Shown: positions 39,101 to 47,139, counted from the first letter of the stretch. The stretch is 64,000 nt of DNA from Tragulus kanchil (GCA_022376925.1 JAIOJX010000024.1:168857608-168921607); one strand, 5' to 3'. Numbers and translations are program-made. Notes: generated by a model from the letters alone, not told the origin.

Positions 39101-40286
39101 ATGTAACTTAAACAGAGGAGCTCACTGGTAAGACTATCAGAGGCTATTACGTGTACACGCTGACTCCTCCCTGACTTTTATAAAAGCTCAGTTGGCTGTC
39201 CTCGGGACCATGCTGTGCCCCCGGCCGTGCTGAGGGACGCGGCCCTGAAGGCTTCTCTGTGAACACGGCCCTCAGCAGCCCTGGGCCGCGTCGCCGTGAG
39301 GTGCAGGCATCGCTGGTCTCTGGTACAGAGGAAGAGTCGAGGCTCAGAGGGGCTCCTTTCTTGCCAAAGAGCACACTCCAAAAAGCAGGAGGTTCCCGCT
39401 CTTGCTGAGCTGGGCTGGTGGTCAGCGGAGCCGGCCACAGTGCAGGGGAGCCCCGGGCCGCACGCTCTCAGCAGCTGTCCCCTGGCGGCCGACGGGCGAG
39501 AGGAGGCGGCGTGGTCCCGGCTGGAGCCCCCGCTGCCAGGAGCACAGCCTCGCAGCTCGGGGTCTCCAGCCCCCGGGGTCCAGAGCTGGGCGCCCTCCGT
39601 GTGCCCTCCGTGGACCCAGTGACGGACCGCGTGAGCCAACCCCTCTGGCCTCCTGAGTTCACCGCGGCCCAAGGTGACATCCCCACACTGGCAGGTCTGG
39701 GATCGGCACTGCTCTGCCTTTGTTGTTTCTCAGGGCCCCAGAGGGGGTCATTTTGTGGAAGAGAAGGAAAATTTGTGGAGAGCAGTAGGAGCACGTCACT
39801 TACCTTTGAAACTTTCAAAAGTACTTTTGGCATGTTCTTTCACAAACTGAGGGAGTAGTTTGGGCATGCAAATTAGTTTTACCTTTCATACTTTCTAATC
39901 CCGGCTGCCTGTATTTCAGAATTTAATACAGGGAGTTATTAACCATTTTATAAAATTTTGTAATATACAAATGAGACAGGCCCAGGGACGTGAGCGTGCA
40001 TGCTGAGCTTTCTGCTGTAAGTTGCTGCTGCTGTTGCTGTGTGAGCACAGGGGGCTCAGCCCTCCGCGCTCAGCAGGCGAGTGGCAGCAGTGAAGGGTGC
40101 GAGTGCGCCATCTTAAGGGCTGTGTGGACTCCACAGGGACAATCCAGGTTTGTATGACTAACTGGATTACACAGAAATGTGTTTGTCACAAGCAAATTAA
40201 CGTTGAACATTAAATTAACATTGTAAGTTAAGATTCTTATTTTTCTCATAGTTCGCAAGAGACGACTTGAAGGCGATCAGCAGTAA
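3005..40286 (+). CDS. TMOD3: TMOD3 gene, tropomodulin-3, coding exons 3-10 (gene-level entry)
   Basis: Tropomodulin-3 caps the slow-growing (pointed) ends of actin filaments together with tropomyosin in the membrane skeleton and cytoplasm. Eight exons with GT/AG boundaries join in frame: 3005-3161, 14273-14395, 15557-15646, 21548-21678, 23761-23868, 31102-31245, 31908-32052 and 40252-40286. They encode 310 residues, matching residues 43-352 of the 352-residue mammalian family length as I remember it. The product has the actin/tropomyosin-binding N-terminal part ([17 protein letters not shown]) and the leucine-rich-repeat C-terminal part ([20 protein letters not shown]). Wording such as [15 protein letters not shown] and the C-terminal [11 protein letters not shown] point to TMOD3 rather than TMOD1 or TMOD2. 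The initiator exon is outside the window. Exons 5, 6, 7 and 9 each appear twice because of duplications I judge to be assembly artefacts. The convergent neighbour LEO1 fits the known mammalian gene order. Confidence 0.96.
3162..4224. other. TMOD3 intron 3, 5' part
   Basis: No recognised gene. Open frames on both strands at 3581-4069 have no family resemblance. A short old L1-like segment (tgttctccagagaaagac) lies near 4163. Confidence 0.5.
4225..6430. repeat. Direct duplication pair 1 (L1 region)
   Basis: Copy A 4225-5320, copy B 5321 to about 6430. Differences are single-base homopolymer changes (gttcattttctg / gttcatttttctg), a tctc unit, and the length of the tg/cg run. The end of A (aggccctcctggattcc) is a shortened form of B (aggccctctgcccattt). 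Confidence 0.9.
4424..4640 (-). mobile_element. Bov-A SINE fragment with (tgtgtgcg)n microsatellite
   Basis: gtgtgcgtgcgtgtgcgtgc is followed by gtccgacccttggcagcccc and ggactgtaggtcgccaggct, a diverged minus-strand Bov-A. Duplicate at 5521-5710 with fewer repeat units. Confidence 0.7.
6990..9432 (-). mobile_element. L1 retrotransposon, 5'-truncated, ORF2 C-terminal half
   Basis: The longest open frame (8138-8950, minus) reads [20 protein letters not shown] and [20 protein letters not shown], typical L1 ORF2 after the reverse transcriptase. The frame at 9270-9467 carries [12 protein letters not shown] from the reverse transcriptase itself. Frameshifts separate the pieces, so it is inactive. 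It interrupts the older L1. Confidence 0.93.
7893..8165 (-). mobile_element. CHR-derived SINE nested in L1
   Basis: The minus-strand SINE head is at 8165 (ctggaccaccagggaaga). It is flanked by a target-site duplication ctgtttaggtcttt (7877 and 8166), so it inserted into the L1 by L1-type target-primed insertion. Confidence 0.9.
9433..10384. other. TMOD3 intron 3, mid part, with one CHR SINE
   Basis: A CHR SINE lies at 9610-9775 (+), head gggcttccttgctggtccag, with flanking taacatgg on both sides as the probable target duplication. The remainder is AT-rich, with no gene. Confidence 0.7.
10385..12965 (-). mobile_element. Old L1 fragment (minus) carrying a Bov-tA insertion
   Basis: Minus-strand L1 3' end (gtgtacaatggtttttagta) and ORF2-derived sequence (gctgttatgaatagtgctgc). 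Bov-tA at 10805-10972 (+), duplicate at 11951-12118, reads gggaagatcccctggagga and gagtcggatgtgactgaacg. Confidence 0.8.
10516..12796. repeat. Direct duplication pair 2 (L1 plus Bov-tA)
   Basis: Copy A 10516-11650, copy B 11671-12796. B lacks a few bases at its start (ccttataccatgagc reads ccttt gagc). The two carry identical 161-codon open frames (10703 and 11849) that are only L1 and SINE sequence. Confidence 0.9.
12971..13125 (+). mobile_element. 5'-truncated CHR-related SINE
   Basis: Begins tgaaagaccaatagaagtgg, the tail module of the composite SINEs, and continues into an ordinary CHR 3' region (gtgaagacccagaacagacc) and taattaattaatta. Confidence 0.6.
13126..14272. other. TMOD3 intron 3, 3' part
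   Basis: AT-rich unique sequence; no gene or confident repeat. Confidence 0.5.
14273..14395 (+). CDS. TMOD3: TMOD3 exon 4
   Basis: Acceptor tttattttacag; the 123-nt exon reads [18 protein letters not shown] followed by [18 protein letters not shown], and ends before gtaccc. It covers residues about 95-135, the second tropomyosin-binding region in the family. The phase-1 end is completed as Ala by exon 5. It exists once in the window. Confidence 0.96.
14673..15044 (+). mobile_element. Candidate solo LTR (weak)
   Basis: A 372-bp block starts tgaaagctgtctcc and ends agggtagca, with aataaa near 14907 and a GC-rich segment after it. No target duplication and no internal viral genes seen. Confidence 0.25.
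15557..15646 (+). CDS. TMOD3: TMOD3 exon 5 (first copy)
   Basis: Acceptor ctacattttag; the 90-nt exon encodes [18 protein letters not shown] and then [11 protein letters not shown], with donor gtaagt. An identical exon lies at 16582-16671 in the second copy of the duplication 15142-16165 / 16167-17189. Only one is expected in the real gene. Confidence 0.93.
16582..16671 (+). CDS. TMOD3: TMOD3 exon 5, second copy (probable assembly duplicate)
   Basis: This is identical in exon sequence and splice sites to 15557-15646. The surrounding 1.02 kb differs from the first copy by essentially one base (tctaatctttcg versus tctaatttttcg). Because 90 nt keeps the frame, literal inclusion would insert 30 residues; no known tropomodulin has this. 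Confidence 0.75.
16838..19069. repeat. Direct duplication pair 4 (intron 5)
   Basis: Copy A 16838-17956, copy B 17962-19069. It overlaps pair 3, so about 350 bp occurs three times (15815, 16838 and 17962). B loses four bases at its start (cccactctta / ccctta); A loses cgacg at its end. Confidence 0.92.
17385..17735 (-). mobile_element. Long CHR-type SINE (minus), first copy
   Basis: Read on the plus strand as ttttggctgtgatgcgtctt, tgcggagcctgagctcc, ggcatgtgggatcttct and the head end gagccaccggagaagccc. Duplicate at 18505-18855 through pair 4. Confidence 0.85.
19080..19470. repeat. Possible old L1-like sequence in intron 5
   Basis: Segments such as ctataattgaccattat and, downstream at 19880, gtcaggatccaagtgagagt look like ancient L1 3' ends. 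Duplicated at 20254-20644. Confidence 0.3.
19477..19795 (+). mobile_element. CHR-derived SINE with composite 3' tail (first copy)
   Basis: Same architecture as 1741-2040, including tgaaagaccaatggaaatgg and the CT-rich run before aaataaataaaataaaat. The duplicate at 20651-20969 has an extra gc (ctctgcgacgac). Confidence 0.88.
21548..21678 (+). CDS. TMOD3: TMOD3 exon 6 (first copy)
   Basis: Acceptor gttgctacag; the 131-nt exon encodes [20 protein letters not shown] followed by [20 protein letters not shown] and NNIK, with donor gtaggt. It begins the leucine-rich-repeat domain (the VEVNLNNI motif). The exon length is not a multiple of three, so a true duplication would break the frame. Confidence 0.95.
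21935..22058 (-). mobile_element. CHR-type SINE fragment (intron 6)
   Basis: tctatttttggctagtctgg and the head ctgagctgccagggacgccc. Duplicate at 22956-23079. A few bases of L1-like sequence (agccatatgtatatcccatc) lie upstream at 21808. Confidence 0.75.
22569..22699 (+). CDS. TMOD3: TMOD3 exon 6, second copy (probable assembly duplicate)
   Basis: Exact repeat of 21548-21678 at an offset of 1021, inside the direct duplication 21200-22220 / 22221-23242. Splicing both copies would shift the reading frame, which argues against a real exon duplication. Confidence 0.75.
23608..23736 (-). mobile_element. Bov-A SINE immediately upstream of exon 7
   Basis: gttgagtttctcagtcgtgt to gccatgcccgtctcca. 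Only about 24 bases separate it from the exon. Duplicate at 24692-24820. Confidence 0.85.
23761..23868 (+). CDS. TMOD3: TMOD3 exon 7 (first copy)
   Basis: Acceptor gtgtctttcaag; the 108-nt exon encodes [20 protein letters not shown] and then [16 protein letters not shown], with donor gtaagt. It covers residues 210-245 of the leucine-rich-repeat domain. A Bov-A SINE ends only about 25 bp before the exon, so the pyrimidine tract sits in a very short remnant of the original intron. Confidence 0.95.
24846..24953 (+). CDS. TMOD3: TMOD3 exon 7, second copy (probable assembly duplicate)
   Basis: Repeat of 23761-23868 inside the duplication 23131-24218 / 24216-25303. The adjoining SINE is repeated too, differing by one inserted c (gtggcgctggg versus gtggccgctggg). 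Confidence 0.75.
24966..27108. repeat. Direct duplication pair 8 (intron 7)
   Basis: Copy A 24966-26026, copy B 26047-27108, separated by 20 bases (ctggttttaaaggatttaaa) that occur naturally about 70 bases further into the unit. The first part of the unit is also present at 23881, giving three copies. Confidence 0.9.
27092..29239. repeat. Direct duplication pair 9 (intron 7, includes a SINE)
   Basis: Copy A 27092-28143, copy B 28186-29239, separated by 42 bases that look like a corrupted form of the expected flank. Differences include gccgcggccccctc-like versus gccgcgtcccatc and cccaaag / ccctaaag. Confidence 0.9.
27350..27560 (-). mobile_element. CHR-derived SINE (minus), first copy
   Basis: tttttcatccatctttttta, ggcctcccatcgccgcgg and head ctggaccaccagggaggccc. 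Duplicate at 28444-28654, where two bases differ in the body. Confidence 0.85.
28907..31037. repeat. Direct duplication pair 10 (GC-rich intron 7)
   Basis: Copy A 28907-29951, copy B 29996-31037. The 44 bases between them (29952-29995) are a garbled version of the true continuation at 31038-31083. Confidence 0.9.
31102..31245 (+). CDS. TMOD3: TMOD3 exon 8
   Basis: Acceptor ctctcgcccccag; the 144-nt exon encodes [20 protein letters not shown] then [20 protein letters not shown] and TELKIDNQ, with donor gtcggt. It is the most diverged TMOD3 exon here: relative to remembered human TMOD3 it has K-to-R twice, T-to-A, V-to-A and V-to-M changes. It is embedded in an extremely GC- and CpG-rich stretch. 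Only one copy exists; the preceding duplication (28907-29951 / 29996-31037) stops about 65 bp upstream. Confidence 0.95.
31385..31745 (-). mobile_element. L1 fragment in intron 8
   Basis: tggctgaagagtattctact and gtggaattgctggatcatat are minus-strand L1 ORF2 sequence. Partially repeated from 32637. Confidence 0.7.
31908..32052 (+). CDS. TMOD3: TMOD3 exon 9 (first copy)
   Basis: Acceptor gattatttcag; the 145-nt exon encodes [20 protein letters not shown] then [20 protein letters not shown] and AITKNNDL, with donor gtaaga. This is the C-terminal leucine-rich-repeat cap, carrying the family hallmark [11 protein letters not shown]. It ends in phase 1, completed by exon 10. Confidence 0.95.
32455..32640 (+). 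mobile_element. Bov-tA SINE, cut by junction (first copy)
   Basis: ggaagatcccctggagaagg, gcgggctacagtccatggag. The complete version at 33546-33752 ends in acacgactgagcaactaaca. Confidence 0.92.
32999..33143 (+). CDS. TMOD3: TMOD3 exon 9, second copy (probable assembly duplicate)
   Basis: Exact repeat of 31908-32052 (offset 1091) within the duplication 31545-32640 / 32637-33731. At 145 nt it would break the frame if both copies were spliced. Confidence 0.75.
33868..34135 (-). mobile_element. CHR-derived SINE with composite tail (minus)
   Basis: Plus-strand reading: ttggccatattggtctttca, gctctttggctcctgcgggc, head ctggaccaccaggggagccc. The tail module is aaatgaaagaccaatatggc in SINE orientation. 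Confidence 0.88.
34136..35898. other. TMOD3 intron 9, unique part, with one SINE
   Basis: CHR SINE (minus) at 34470-34618 (tatttatttggttgcactgg, head ctggaccaccagggaaattc). Otherwise unique sequence without recognised genes. Confidence 0.6.
35899..38032. repeat. Direct duplication pair 12 (intron 9)
   Basis: Copy A 35899-36969, copy B 36962-38032, sharing gagctcac at the junction. Differences are homopolymer or short changes (agcaccctctcc / agcacctctcc, ttaggggga / ttagcgcgga). Confidence 0.92.
37798..39976. repeat. Direct duplication pair 13 (intron 9, GC-rich)
   Basis: Copy A 37798-38882, copy B 38891-39976. The only clear differences are an added g (tacaggagtt / tacagggagtt) and the ends. 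It partly overlaps pair 12, so about 235 bp is present three times. Confidence 0.92.
40252..40286 (+). CDS. TMOD3: TMOD3 exon 10, C-terminus and stop
   Basis: Acceptor tttttctcatag; reads (V)[10 protein letters not shown] followed by taa at 40284-40286. The basic tail matches the TMOD3 C-terminus. The terminal exon continues as 3' UTR from 40287. Confidence 0.94.
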
Positions 40287-43137
40287 GTCTGCCCGTGTAT
40301 CATCTGTGGAAGACTCTGAAAGGTCACTGAGGGCTCGCGTTGGGATAGCAGATGTAACATTTTCCTGGGTAGAAGGGAAAAGACTGGAAATCTTTGTTGT
40401 TGTTTTTTTAACTGCATGTATCTTTTTTCTAGTTTAAGGATGTTACCAGGTTCAAATTGTAAAATCAATAGTAGCTAATATTTTGTATGTTAAAGCATTA
40501 TTTCTGCTAAAATTGACTTTAATTTAGCTTAATTAAGTGTTCTGTGATGAGTCGGGTGAAAAAATACAGTTGTAAAAAAGTTTGGGAACTCCTTTATGTA
40601 GATTAGTCTGAACATTTTAAAGACCGATCTTTTTTTAAAAAAAGGGACGTTTCTGATGTCAGAATTGCTGTTGTACCTCGTAGGTACAAGGCACTTCCAG
40701 ACTTTCCCCATTCCATGGCACGGAGACCTGCCCACGGTTTCCAAAGCACACACACTTGTGTCTTGATAGAAGTAAACAAACAAAATGCCAGCATCTTAAA
40801 ACATACGACTTAAAACTTGGTCGTTTGTCTTAAAAGTCAAAGCAGGTCCCCGGGAGAGAGGAGCAGGGGTCTCCTGTGCTGCCCCTCCCCCACCCTGACA
40901 CCGCACCCCCTGCCCCCTGCCGTCGCTTAAACAAAGTCAGCAGCTTGGCCAGGTTACACGCTTCCTTTAAAACTACAGTTATAGCTCAATTCATTACAGG
41001 TTTTCATCTTAATAGTGTGGGCATTATTAAATTTTTGTTTAAAAAAAAAAAAGTCTCAAGTAGGAAAGTGATTTTCTTCCCTGTAAATGGCATACAGGCG
41101 ACTCTGTTATTTAGCGTAAAAGAAAAAAAAAGAGCTGTTGTTACACACATACAATCAAAGTTACCAAATGGTGGAGATGAAGTCTGAGGAACATGCTAAA
41201 TGGTTCTTTAAATTGATGGTTATTGTAAATTAGAAGCTGGTCTACATATAAATTAAGAGTTACATAGGATAGGGAGACGTCCCTATATGCAATGCAGAAT
41301 TTTCTAGATGGTACAGAATGACCACTTACCACAGATTTTCCAACCAATGAGGAAAACGGCTGTTCTTGATAAATCTAATTCTTACTATCTGTGGCCTTTC
41401 ATCTTGAACTTTCTGGTCCATACTGTATGAAAGTAATTTCTCATACCAAAAGCTGTCTTCGTGTCGTGCACCGTACTGAAGGGGACGGCTGACTGCGGAG
41501 CGCGGTGGGCAGCGCACTGCAGCCCGGCGGCGGGGTGGGCGCGCCGCCCGCCTCCACGCGGCCCCGGGCGCTGCGGGCAGAGGCACAGCCTCGAGGGCAG
41601 GGCACAGCTCACTCGGAGCCCTTCAGACTTGCTGTGTCACTTACAGGGAGGCTTTCCTAAAGGCAGGAACCTCTTTCCAGAATATGAAAGAGGTGTGTGG
41701 TTAATTTCTTAAAAACTTCTTGAGGTTGCAGTGTATAACGTCTGCTCCTTTGTTTTCGCGTGGACAGTCTGCCTCGCGGTCTAGACGGCCCCTTGTGTGC
41801 TGCAGAAATAAGCCTTCTAAGACAGGGACGCTCTCCTCCGAAGGACTGAGGGTGAGTTTCCCTGGAACACTGGCCCAGCGTCTGAGAGGGGCCAGAGACT
41901 GCTGACCCCTGCGCCACTGCTGCCTGGTGGGGGGCGCTGCTCAGGCTCGGCTGGCTGGCGCGCGCTCCCCCGCTCCCCCTCTTCGTAAGCGACTGGGCGC
42001 GCGCGTGGCTCTGGGGACAGCCGCAGAGCCCGCCGAGGGCCGTCCGCCTGGAGCAGGCGCAGAGCTGCCAGACGCTTAGCGAGGCTCCCTCGCCTGCCCT
42101 GCCCTGGGAGTCAGTAAACTGGTAAGCGCGTGGCCCTGTCCTCCTGAAAGCTTTTTTTTTTAATATAGATAGGTAGGACCCCCCCAACTTAGAATTGTGT
42201 ATTATCGGTGATACCTTTTCACTTATTATTTATCAAAGTATGAAGAGATTGAGTGTTTACTTGTACCATTCGAGTTCTGAGCTTCAATAGTTCATTATAT
42301 AATGGAAGAAAAGATTTGTTCGTAAATAAATAACTAAAGGTGAATATTCATCTGTTTAAATACAGAAAACTTTTCATCAATTGTAATACAGTGGAGAAAA
42401 CTGATGTTTACTTTGATCTTTAAAAATCTGGCACCTCTTAACCCTTTTAGTAACTTTCAATATTTCTGTATTGCTCTAAAATTTTATAATAGAATTGTGA
42501 AATAGTCTTGATTTTTAAACCAAAGATCTTCTGAGATGGTTTTTATAGTGTAACCAATATAAACATATCTGGTTATCTAAGCAAAGACTATTCTTTGCAT
42601 TTTTAAATTGCTGTTTTTTAAAAGCTATTAATTTCACATTTTATAAAATTTTATATTCGTATTTGTCAGAAGTTCTAATTTTTACAGTTTCTCTACATGA
42701 AATTATATGTATTGAAAATCAGTATTAATAATATTGATGTTATTAAAATGGACTGGGGTGCTATGTACTTGTGGCTAAAGTCTAGTAACAGTCTACAGAG
42801 CAGGTGGAATACATTTTCTAAGGGTGCCTATAATTTAAAAGACCAAATAAACATTTTGTGTTTGAAAAAATTAGATTGTTAGAGATTCTAAGGAGAATTT
42901 ATCTTGGTTGCAAAACCGCAGATTCTCGTGGTTTGAATGAAATAACCCTCATACTTGATGTGTGCAGTAAGTACTCTCTGGAAAAGTTAACAGGTATAAA
43001 GCTTTGTAAATTGGTTTTCCATTGGCAGTATCTGATGTGTTTTCATTCAAAAAGGGGAGTCCATAATGAAAATCATAAAAGAAAACATGTATTGATAAAA
43101 TGTTGGTTATGTTTTACTATATAGTATGTAACCTTTG
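40287..43137 (+). other. TMOD3: TMOD3 3' UTR and downstream sequence
   Basis: Single-copy sequence after the stop codon. Mostly AT-rich, with two GC-rich patches (41.46-41.62 and 41.90-42.06 kb). AATAAA hexamers occur near 42325 and 42846 and could serve as poly(A) signals, but the mRNA end cannot be fixed from sequence alone. No coding region recognised. Confidence 0.5.
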
Positions 43138-45199
43138 CTGCCATTAAAGTAAGATTTAAAACTTCATGAGGCTTCATAAAATGGTAAAATTTTGGCTCTG
43201 CAGTGCTGCGACCACCTTACTTTTGCCTTATAAGATCAGGAATCTCTGACAGCTCAGTCCTGTCTATTGTCCTCCATTACAATGCCATTTCAAACCTGTC
43301 ATTGCACACAGTGTTCAAAGGTGGCTTTCCTTGTGATCGGAACTGTTCAGTTACTTTCAAATACGTAATAATGCAGTGCTGCTAGCTGTCGTCACTATGC
43401 TGAGACTGTCGTCCTATGGCTCACTGGTCCCCTCACTGGAAGTTGACGCCCGTCCACCCCCTCTCCACAGCCCACTCTGCCAGCCACGAACCTGTTCGCT
43501 GTGCCAGTGAACTTAGCTTTTTCAGATTCTAATGCATGAGATTATACAGTATTTGTCTTTCAGAGTTGTTTTACTTAGCAAAGTGCCCTCAGGGCCACTC
43601 CACTTTCAAATGTATTAAAGAAAGACCACACGGCCCCCGCGGGACCCAAACACAGTCGGAGCAGCTGCTCTCCAGGGGCAGGAGTTCTGCGTCGGTGCTT
43701 CCACCAAACCCGCTTTCCCGTCACCTCCCACTGACCAGGCATCGTTTCAGCAGGTTCTCACCGTAAGGCACTTCATGTTTCCAGCTAATTCTCATTCCAA
43801 GGAACCCTTCACAAAGGTTTAAATTGAAATCAGCCAGATTTTTATATTCTTAGGTCATTATTAATTTGGTTATTCTTTCTTACGTCATATTGATTGTTGT
43901 GATTATAATTTAGTTCTGTGTGTCTTTCCCTATAAAAACTGAACACACTGGAGTAAAACACGTCTAACGTTTTGTTAATGCCACGCCGCCGCACGCAGCC
44001 TGACCACTCGGAGGGGCCGGTCTCGTAAACCCTTACCAAGCATTTTAGACAGCGCACGTGTCACTTACCTGACTAGAAAGCATCCTACCAAAAACAACTT
44101 CTCTCATCCAAATAAAAATTTCCACCGTGGTAACTGACCAGAAAGGACAAATTAAATTATATTTCTTGTCCTTCCTGGTTACCATTTCTATCAGTATAAT
44201 TATTTAATTTCCACAAGTAATTTCCATGATAACACCAGCACCAATCAACAACGATCATCCTGTTACGATCACAATTACTGCCCATTAAAGTAAGATTTAA
44301 AACTTCATGAGGCTTCATAAAATGGTAAAATTTTGGCTCTGCAGTGCGACCACCTTACTTTTGCCTTATACAATCAGGAATCTCTGACAGCTCAGTCCTG
44401 TCTATTGTCCTCCATTACAATGCCATTTCAAACCTGTCATTGCACACAGTGTTCAAAGGTGGCTTTCCTTGTGATCGGAACTGTTCAGTTACTTTCAAAT
44501 ACGTAATAATGCAGTGCTGCTAGCTGTCGTCACTATGCTGAGACTGTCGTCCTATGGCTCACTGGTCCCCTCACTGGAAGTTGACGCCCGTCCACCCCCT
44601 CTCCACAGCCCACTCTGCCAGCCACGAACCTGTTCGCTGTGCCAGTGAACTTAGCTTTTTCAGATTCTAATGCATGAGATTATACAGTATTTGTCTTTCA
44701 GAGTTGTTTTACTTAGCAAAGTGCCCTCAGGGCCACTCCACTTTCAAATGTATTAAAGAAAGACCACACGGCCCCCGCGGGACCCAAACACAGTCGGAGC
44801 AGCTGCTCTCCAGGGGCAGGAGTTCTGCGTCGGTGCTTCCACCAAACCCGCTTTCCCGTCACCTCCCACTGACCAGGCATCGTTTCAGCAGGTTCTCACC
44901 GTAAGGCACTTCATGTTTCCAGCTAATTCTCATTCCAAGGAACCCTTCACAAAGGTTTAAATTGAAATCAGCCAGATTTTTATATTCTTAGGTCATTATT
45001 AATTTGGTTATTCTTTCTTACGTCATATTGATTGTTGTGATTATAATTTAGTTCTGTGTGTCTTTCCCTATAAAAACTGAACACACTGGAGTAAAACACG
45101 TCTAACGTTTTGTTAATGCCACGCCGCCGCACGCAGCCTGACCACTCGGAGGGGCCGGTCTCGTAAACCCTTACCAAGCATTTTAGACAGCGCACGTGT
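43138..45199. other. Nuclear flank left of the NUMT
   Basis: Contains L1-like sequence (gagattatacagtatttgtc at 43549) and the duplicated first NUMT bases. No gene. Confidence 0.5.
44062..44272 (+). pseudogene. NUMT left end, duplicate fragment (ND5 3' end, ND6 tail)
   Basis: First copy of the NUMT edge created by pair 14: the end of ND5 and the C-terminal end of ND6 on the opposite strand, then an abrupt return to nuclear sequence at 44273. Confidence 0.85.
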
Positions 45200-45360
45200 C
45201 ACTTACCTGACTAGAAAGCATCCTACCAAAAACAACTTCTCTCATCCAAATAAAAATTTCCACCGTGGTAACTGACCAGAAAGGACAAATTAAATTATAT
45301 TTCTTGTCCTTCCTGGTTACCATTTCTATCAGTATAATTATTTTTAATTTCCACAAGTAA
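45200..45360 (+). pseudogene. ND5: NUMT ND5, 3' end only
   Basis: In the mitochondrial code this reads LTWLESILPKTT, then KGQIKLYFLSFLVTISIS and a terminal FNFHK with taa at 45358-45360. It is the last ~53 codons of NADH dehydrogenase subunit 5; the 5' part is absent because the insertion starts here. Confidence 0.9.
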
Positions 45361-45855
45361 TTTCCATGATAACACCAGCACCAATCAACAACGATCATCC
45401 TGTTACGATCACCAATCAAGTACCATAACTATAAAGCACCGCAATACCCATAGCCTCCTCACTAAAACACCCAGAATCCCCCGTGTCATAAACAACCCAA
45501 TCCCCAAGACCATTAAACTCAAACACAACCTTCAACTCCTTCTCTTTCAACACGTACAAAACTATTAACAGCTCCATAACCAGACCCGTAATAAACAGAC
45601 CCATCAATGTCGTATTAGAAACTCAAACCTCAGGATACTGCTCAGTAGCCATAGCCGTTGTATAACCAAACAGCACCAACATCCCACCCAAATAAATTAA
45701 AAACACCATCAACCCTAAAAAAGAACCACCAAAATTTACTACAATCCCACAACCCACACAACCACCCATAATTAAACCCACCCCCCTTTTGAAGAAAACC
45801 CAATAAAACCTAGCACAAAAATTGTACTTAAAATAAGCATAATGTATATCATCAT
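45344..45855 (-). pseudogene. ND6: NUMT ND6 with internal deletion
   Basis: Minus strand, ATG at the tRNA-Glu side to taa at 45344-45346. The downstream two thirds read ND6 ([58 protein letters not shown]). After SSKGG the frame shifts: about 16 bases near 45786 are missing compared with the usual ruminant gene. At 512 bp it is shorter than the usual ~528. Confidence 0.88.
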
Positions 45856-45924
45856 TATTCTTACATGGAATCTAACCACAACTAATGATATGAAAAACCA
45901 TCGGTGTCATTCAACTACAAGAAC
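45856..45924 (-). pseudogene. trnE: NUMT tRNA-Glu
   Basis: 69-nt mitochondrial tRNA-Glu lying between ND6 and cytb. The plus-strand ends are tattcttacatgg and caactacaagaac, and the anticodon region lies in tatgaaaaacc. Confidence 0.85.
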
Positions 45925-45928
45925 CTTA

Positions 45929-47068
45929 ATGATCAACATCCGAAAATCACACCCATTAATAAAAATCATCAACAACACATTCATTGACCTCCCAGCGCCA
46001 TCAAATATTTCCTCATGATGAAACTTCGGCTCCCCCTTAGGTATCTGCCTCATCCTACAAATTCTAACAGGCCTATTCCTAGCAGTACACTACACGTCAG
46101 ATACAGCAACAGCCTTCTCCTCAGTCACCCACATCTGCCGAGACGTAAGCTACAGATGATTCATTCGTTATATACATGCAAACAGAGCCTCCATATTCTT
46201 TATTTGCCTATACATGCACGTAGGACGAGGCCTATACTACGGATCGTACACCTTTTTAGAAGCCTGAAACATTGGAGTAATCCTCCTACTAACAGTAATA
46301 GCCACGGCATTCATAGGATACATACTACCTTGAGGCCAAATATCCTTCTGAGGCGCTACAGTTATTACCAACCTACTATCAGCCATCCCATACATTGGCA
46401 CCAACCTAGTCGAGTGAATCTGAGGCGGCTTTTCAGTAGACAAAGCAACTCTCACACGATTCTTCACCTTCCACTTCATCCTCCCATTCATCATCACACC
46501 CCTAGTCCTGGTCCACCTTTTATTTCTCCACGAAACAGGATCCAACAACCCAACAGGAATCCCCTCAGATGCAGATAAAATCCCCTTTCACCCCTATTAT
46601 ACTATTAAAGACATCCTGGGAATCCTAGCCTTAATACTAGCCCTAATAACCCTAGTCTTATTCTCACCCGACCTACTCGGGGACCCCGACAACTACACCC
46701 CCGATAATCCCCTCAACACACCACCCCACATTAAACCCGAATGATACTTCCTATTCGCATATGCAATCCTACAATCAATCCCCAACAAATTAGGTGGAGT
46801 ACTAGCACTCACCACATCTATCTTGATTCTACTACTCATACCCCTCCTCCATACATCCAAGCAACGAAGCATCATATTTCGACCCATCAGCCAATGCCTA
46901 TTCTGAATACTAGTAGCCAATTTGCTAATACTTACATGAATCGGAGGCCAACCTGTAGAGCACCCGTACATTATCATTGGACAACTCGCATCAATCATAT
47001 ACTTCGCTATCATCCTAGTACTCATACCAATGGCAGGAATAATCAAAAATAAACTCCTAAAATGAAGA
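45929..47068 (+). pseudogene. CYTB: NUMT cytochrome b, full length, 1140 bp
   Basis: Starts ATG ATC AAC ([12 protein letters not shown]) and ends LLKW-AGA, exactly the usual 1140 bp and directly abutting tRNA-Thr. Read in the mitochondrial code it is almost intact ([49 protein letters not shown]). Two conserved Gly codons have become AGA (tac aga tga near 46153; gca aac aga gcc near 46184), which stop translation in that code. Both are CpG-to-CpA changes. Confidence 0.92.
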
Positions 47069-47139
47069 GTCTTTGTAGTATATCTATTACCCTGGTCTTG
47101 TAAACCAGAAAAGAAGTATAACCAACCCTTCCTAAGACT
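47069..47139 (+). pseudogene. trnT: NUMT tRNA-Thr (first copy)
   Basis: Begins gtctttgtagtatatc directly after the cytb AGA and ends cctaagact, with anticodon TGT in ggtcttgtaaacc. Second copy at 48104-48174. Confidence 0.88.

Larger units (their letters stand above)
35899..40251. other. TMOD3 intron 9, duplicated and GC-rich part
   Basis: No exon recognised. The GC-rich block 38.1-38.58 kb and its duplicate at 39.2-39.67 kb contain frames of up to 164 codons on several overlapping strands, as expected of GC-rich DNA with few stops. Confidence 0.6.
43138..45412. repeat. Direct duplication pair 14 (nuclear flank and NUMT left end)
   Basis: Copy A 43138-44272, copy B 44279-45412. The pair spans the nuclear-mitochondrial boundary, so the first 210 bases of the NUMT appear at 44062-44272 and again from 45200. 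A lacks two t residues in tatttttaattt. Confidence 0.92.

Noticed and set aside
38085..39858. Multiple overlapping frames of up to 164 codons at 38.1-38.8 kb, repeated at 39.2-39.9 kb
   Set aside because: GC-rich intron sequence with few stops on all frames; the repetition is pair 13 and no family resemblance is seen.
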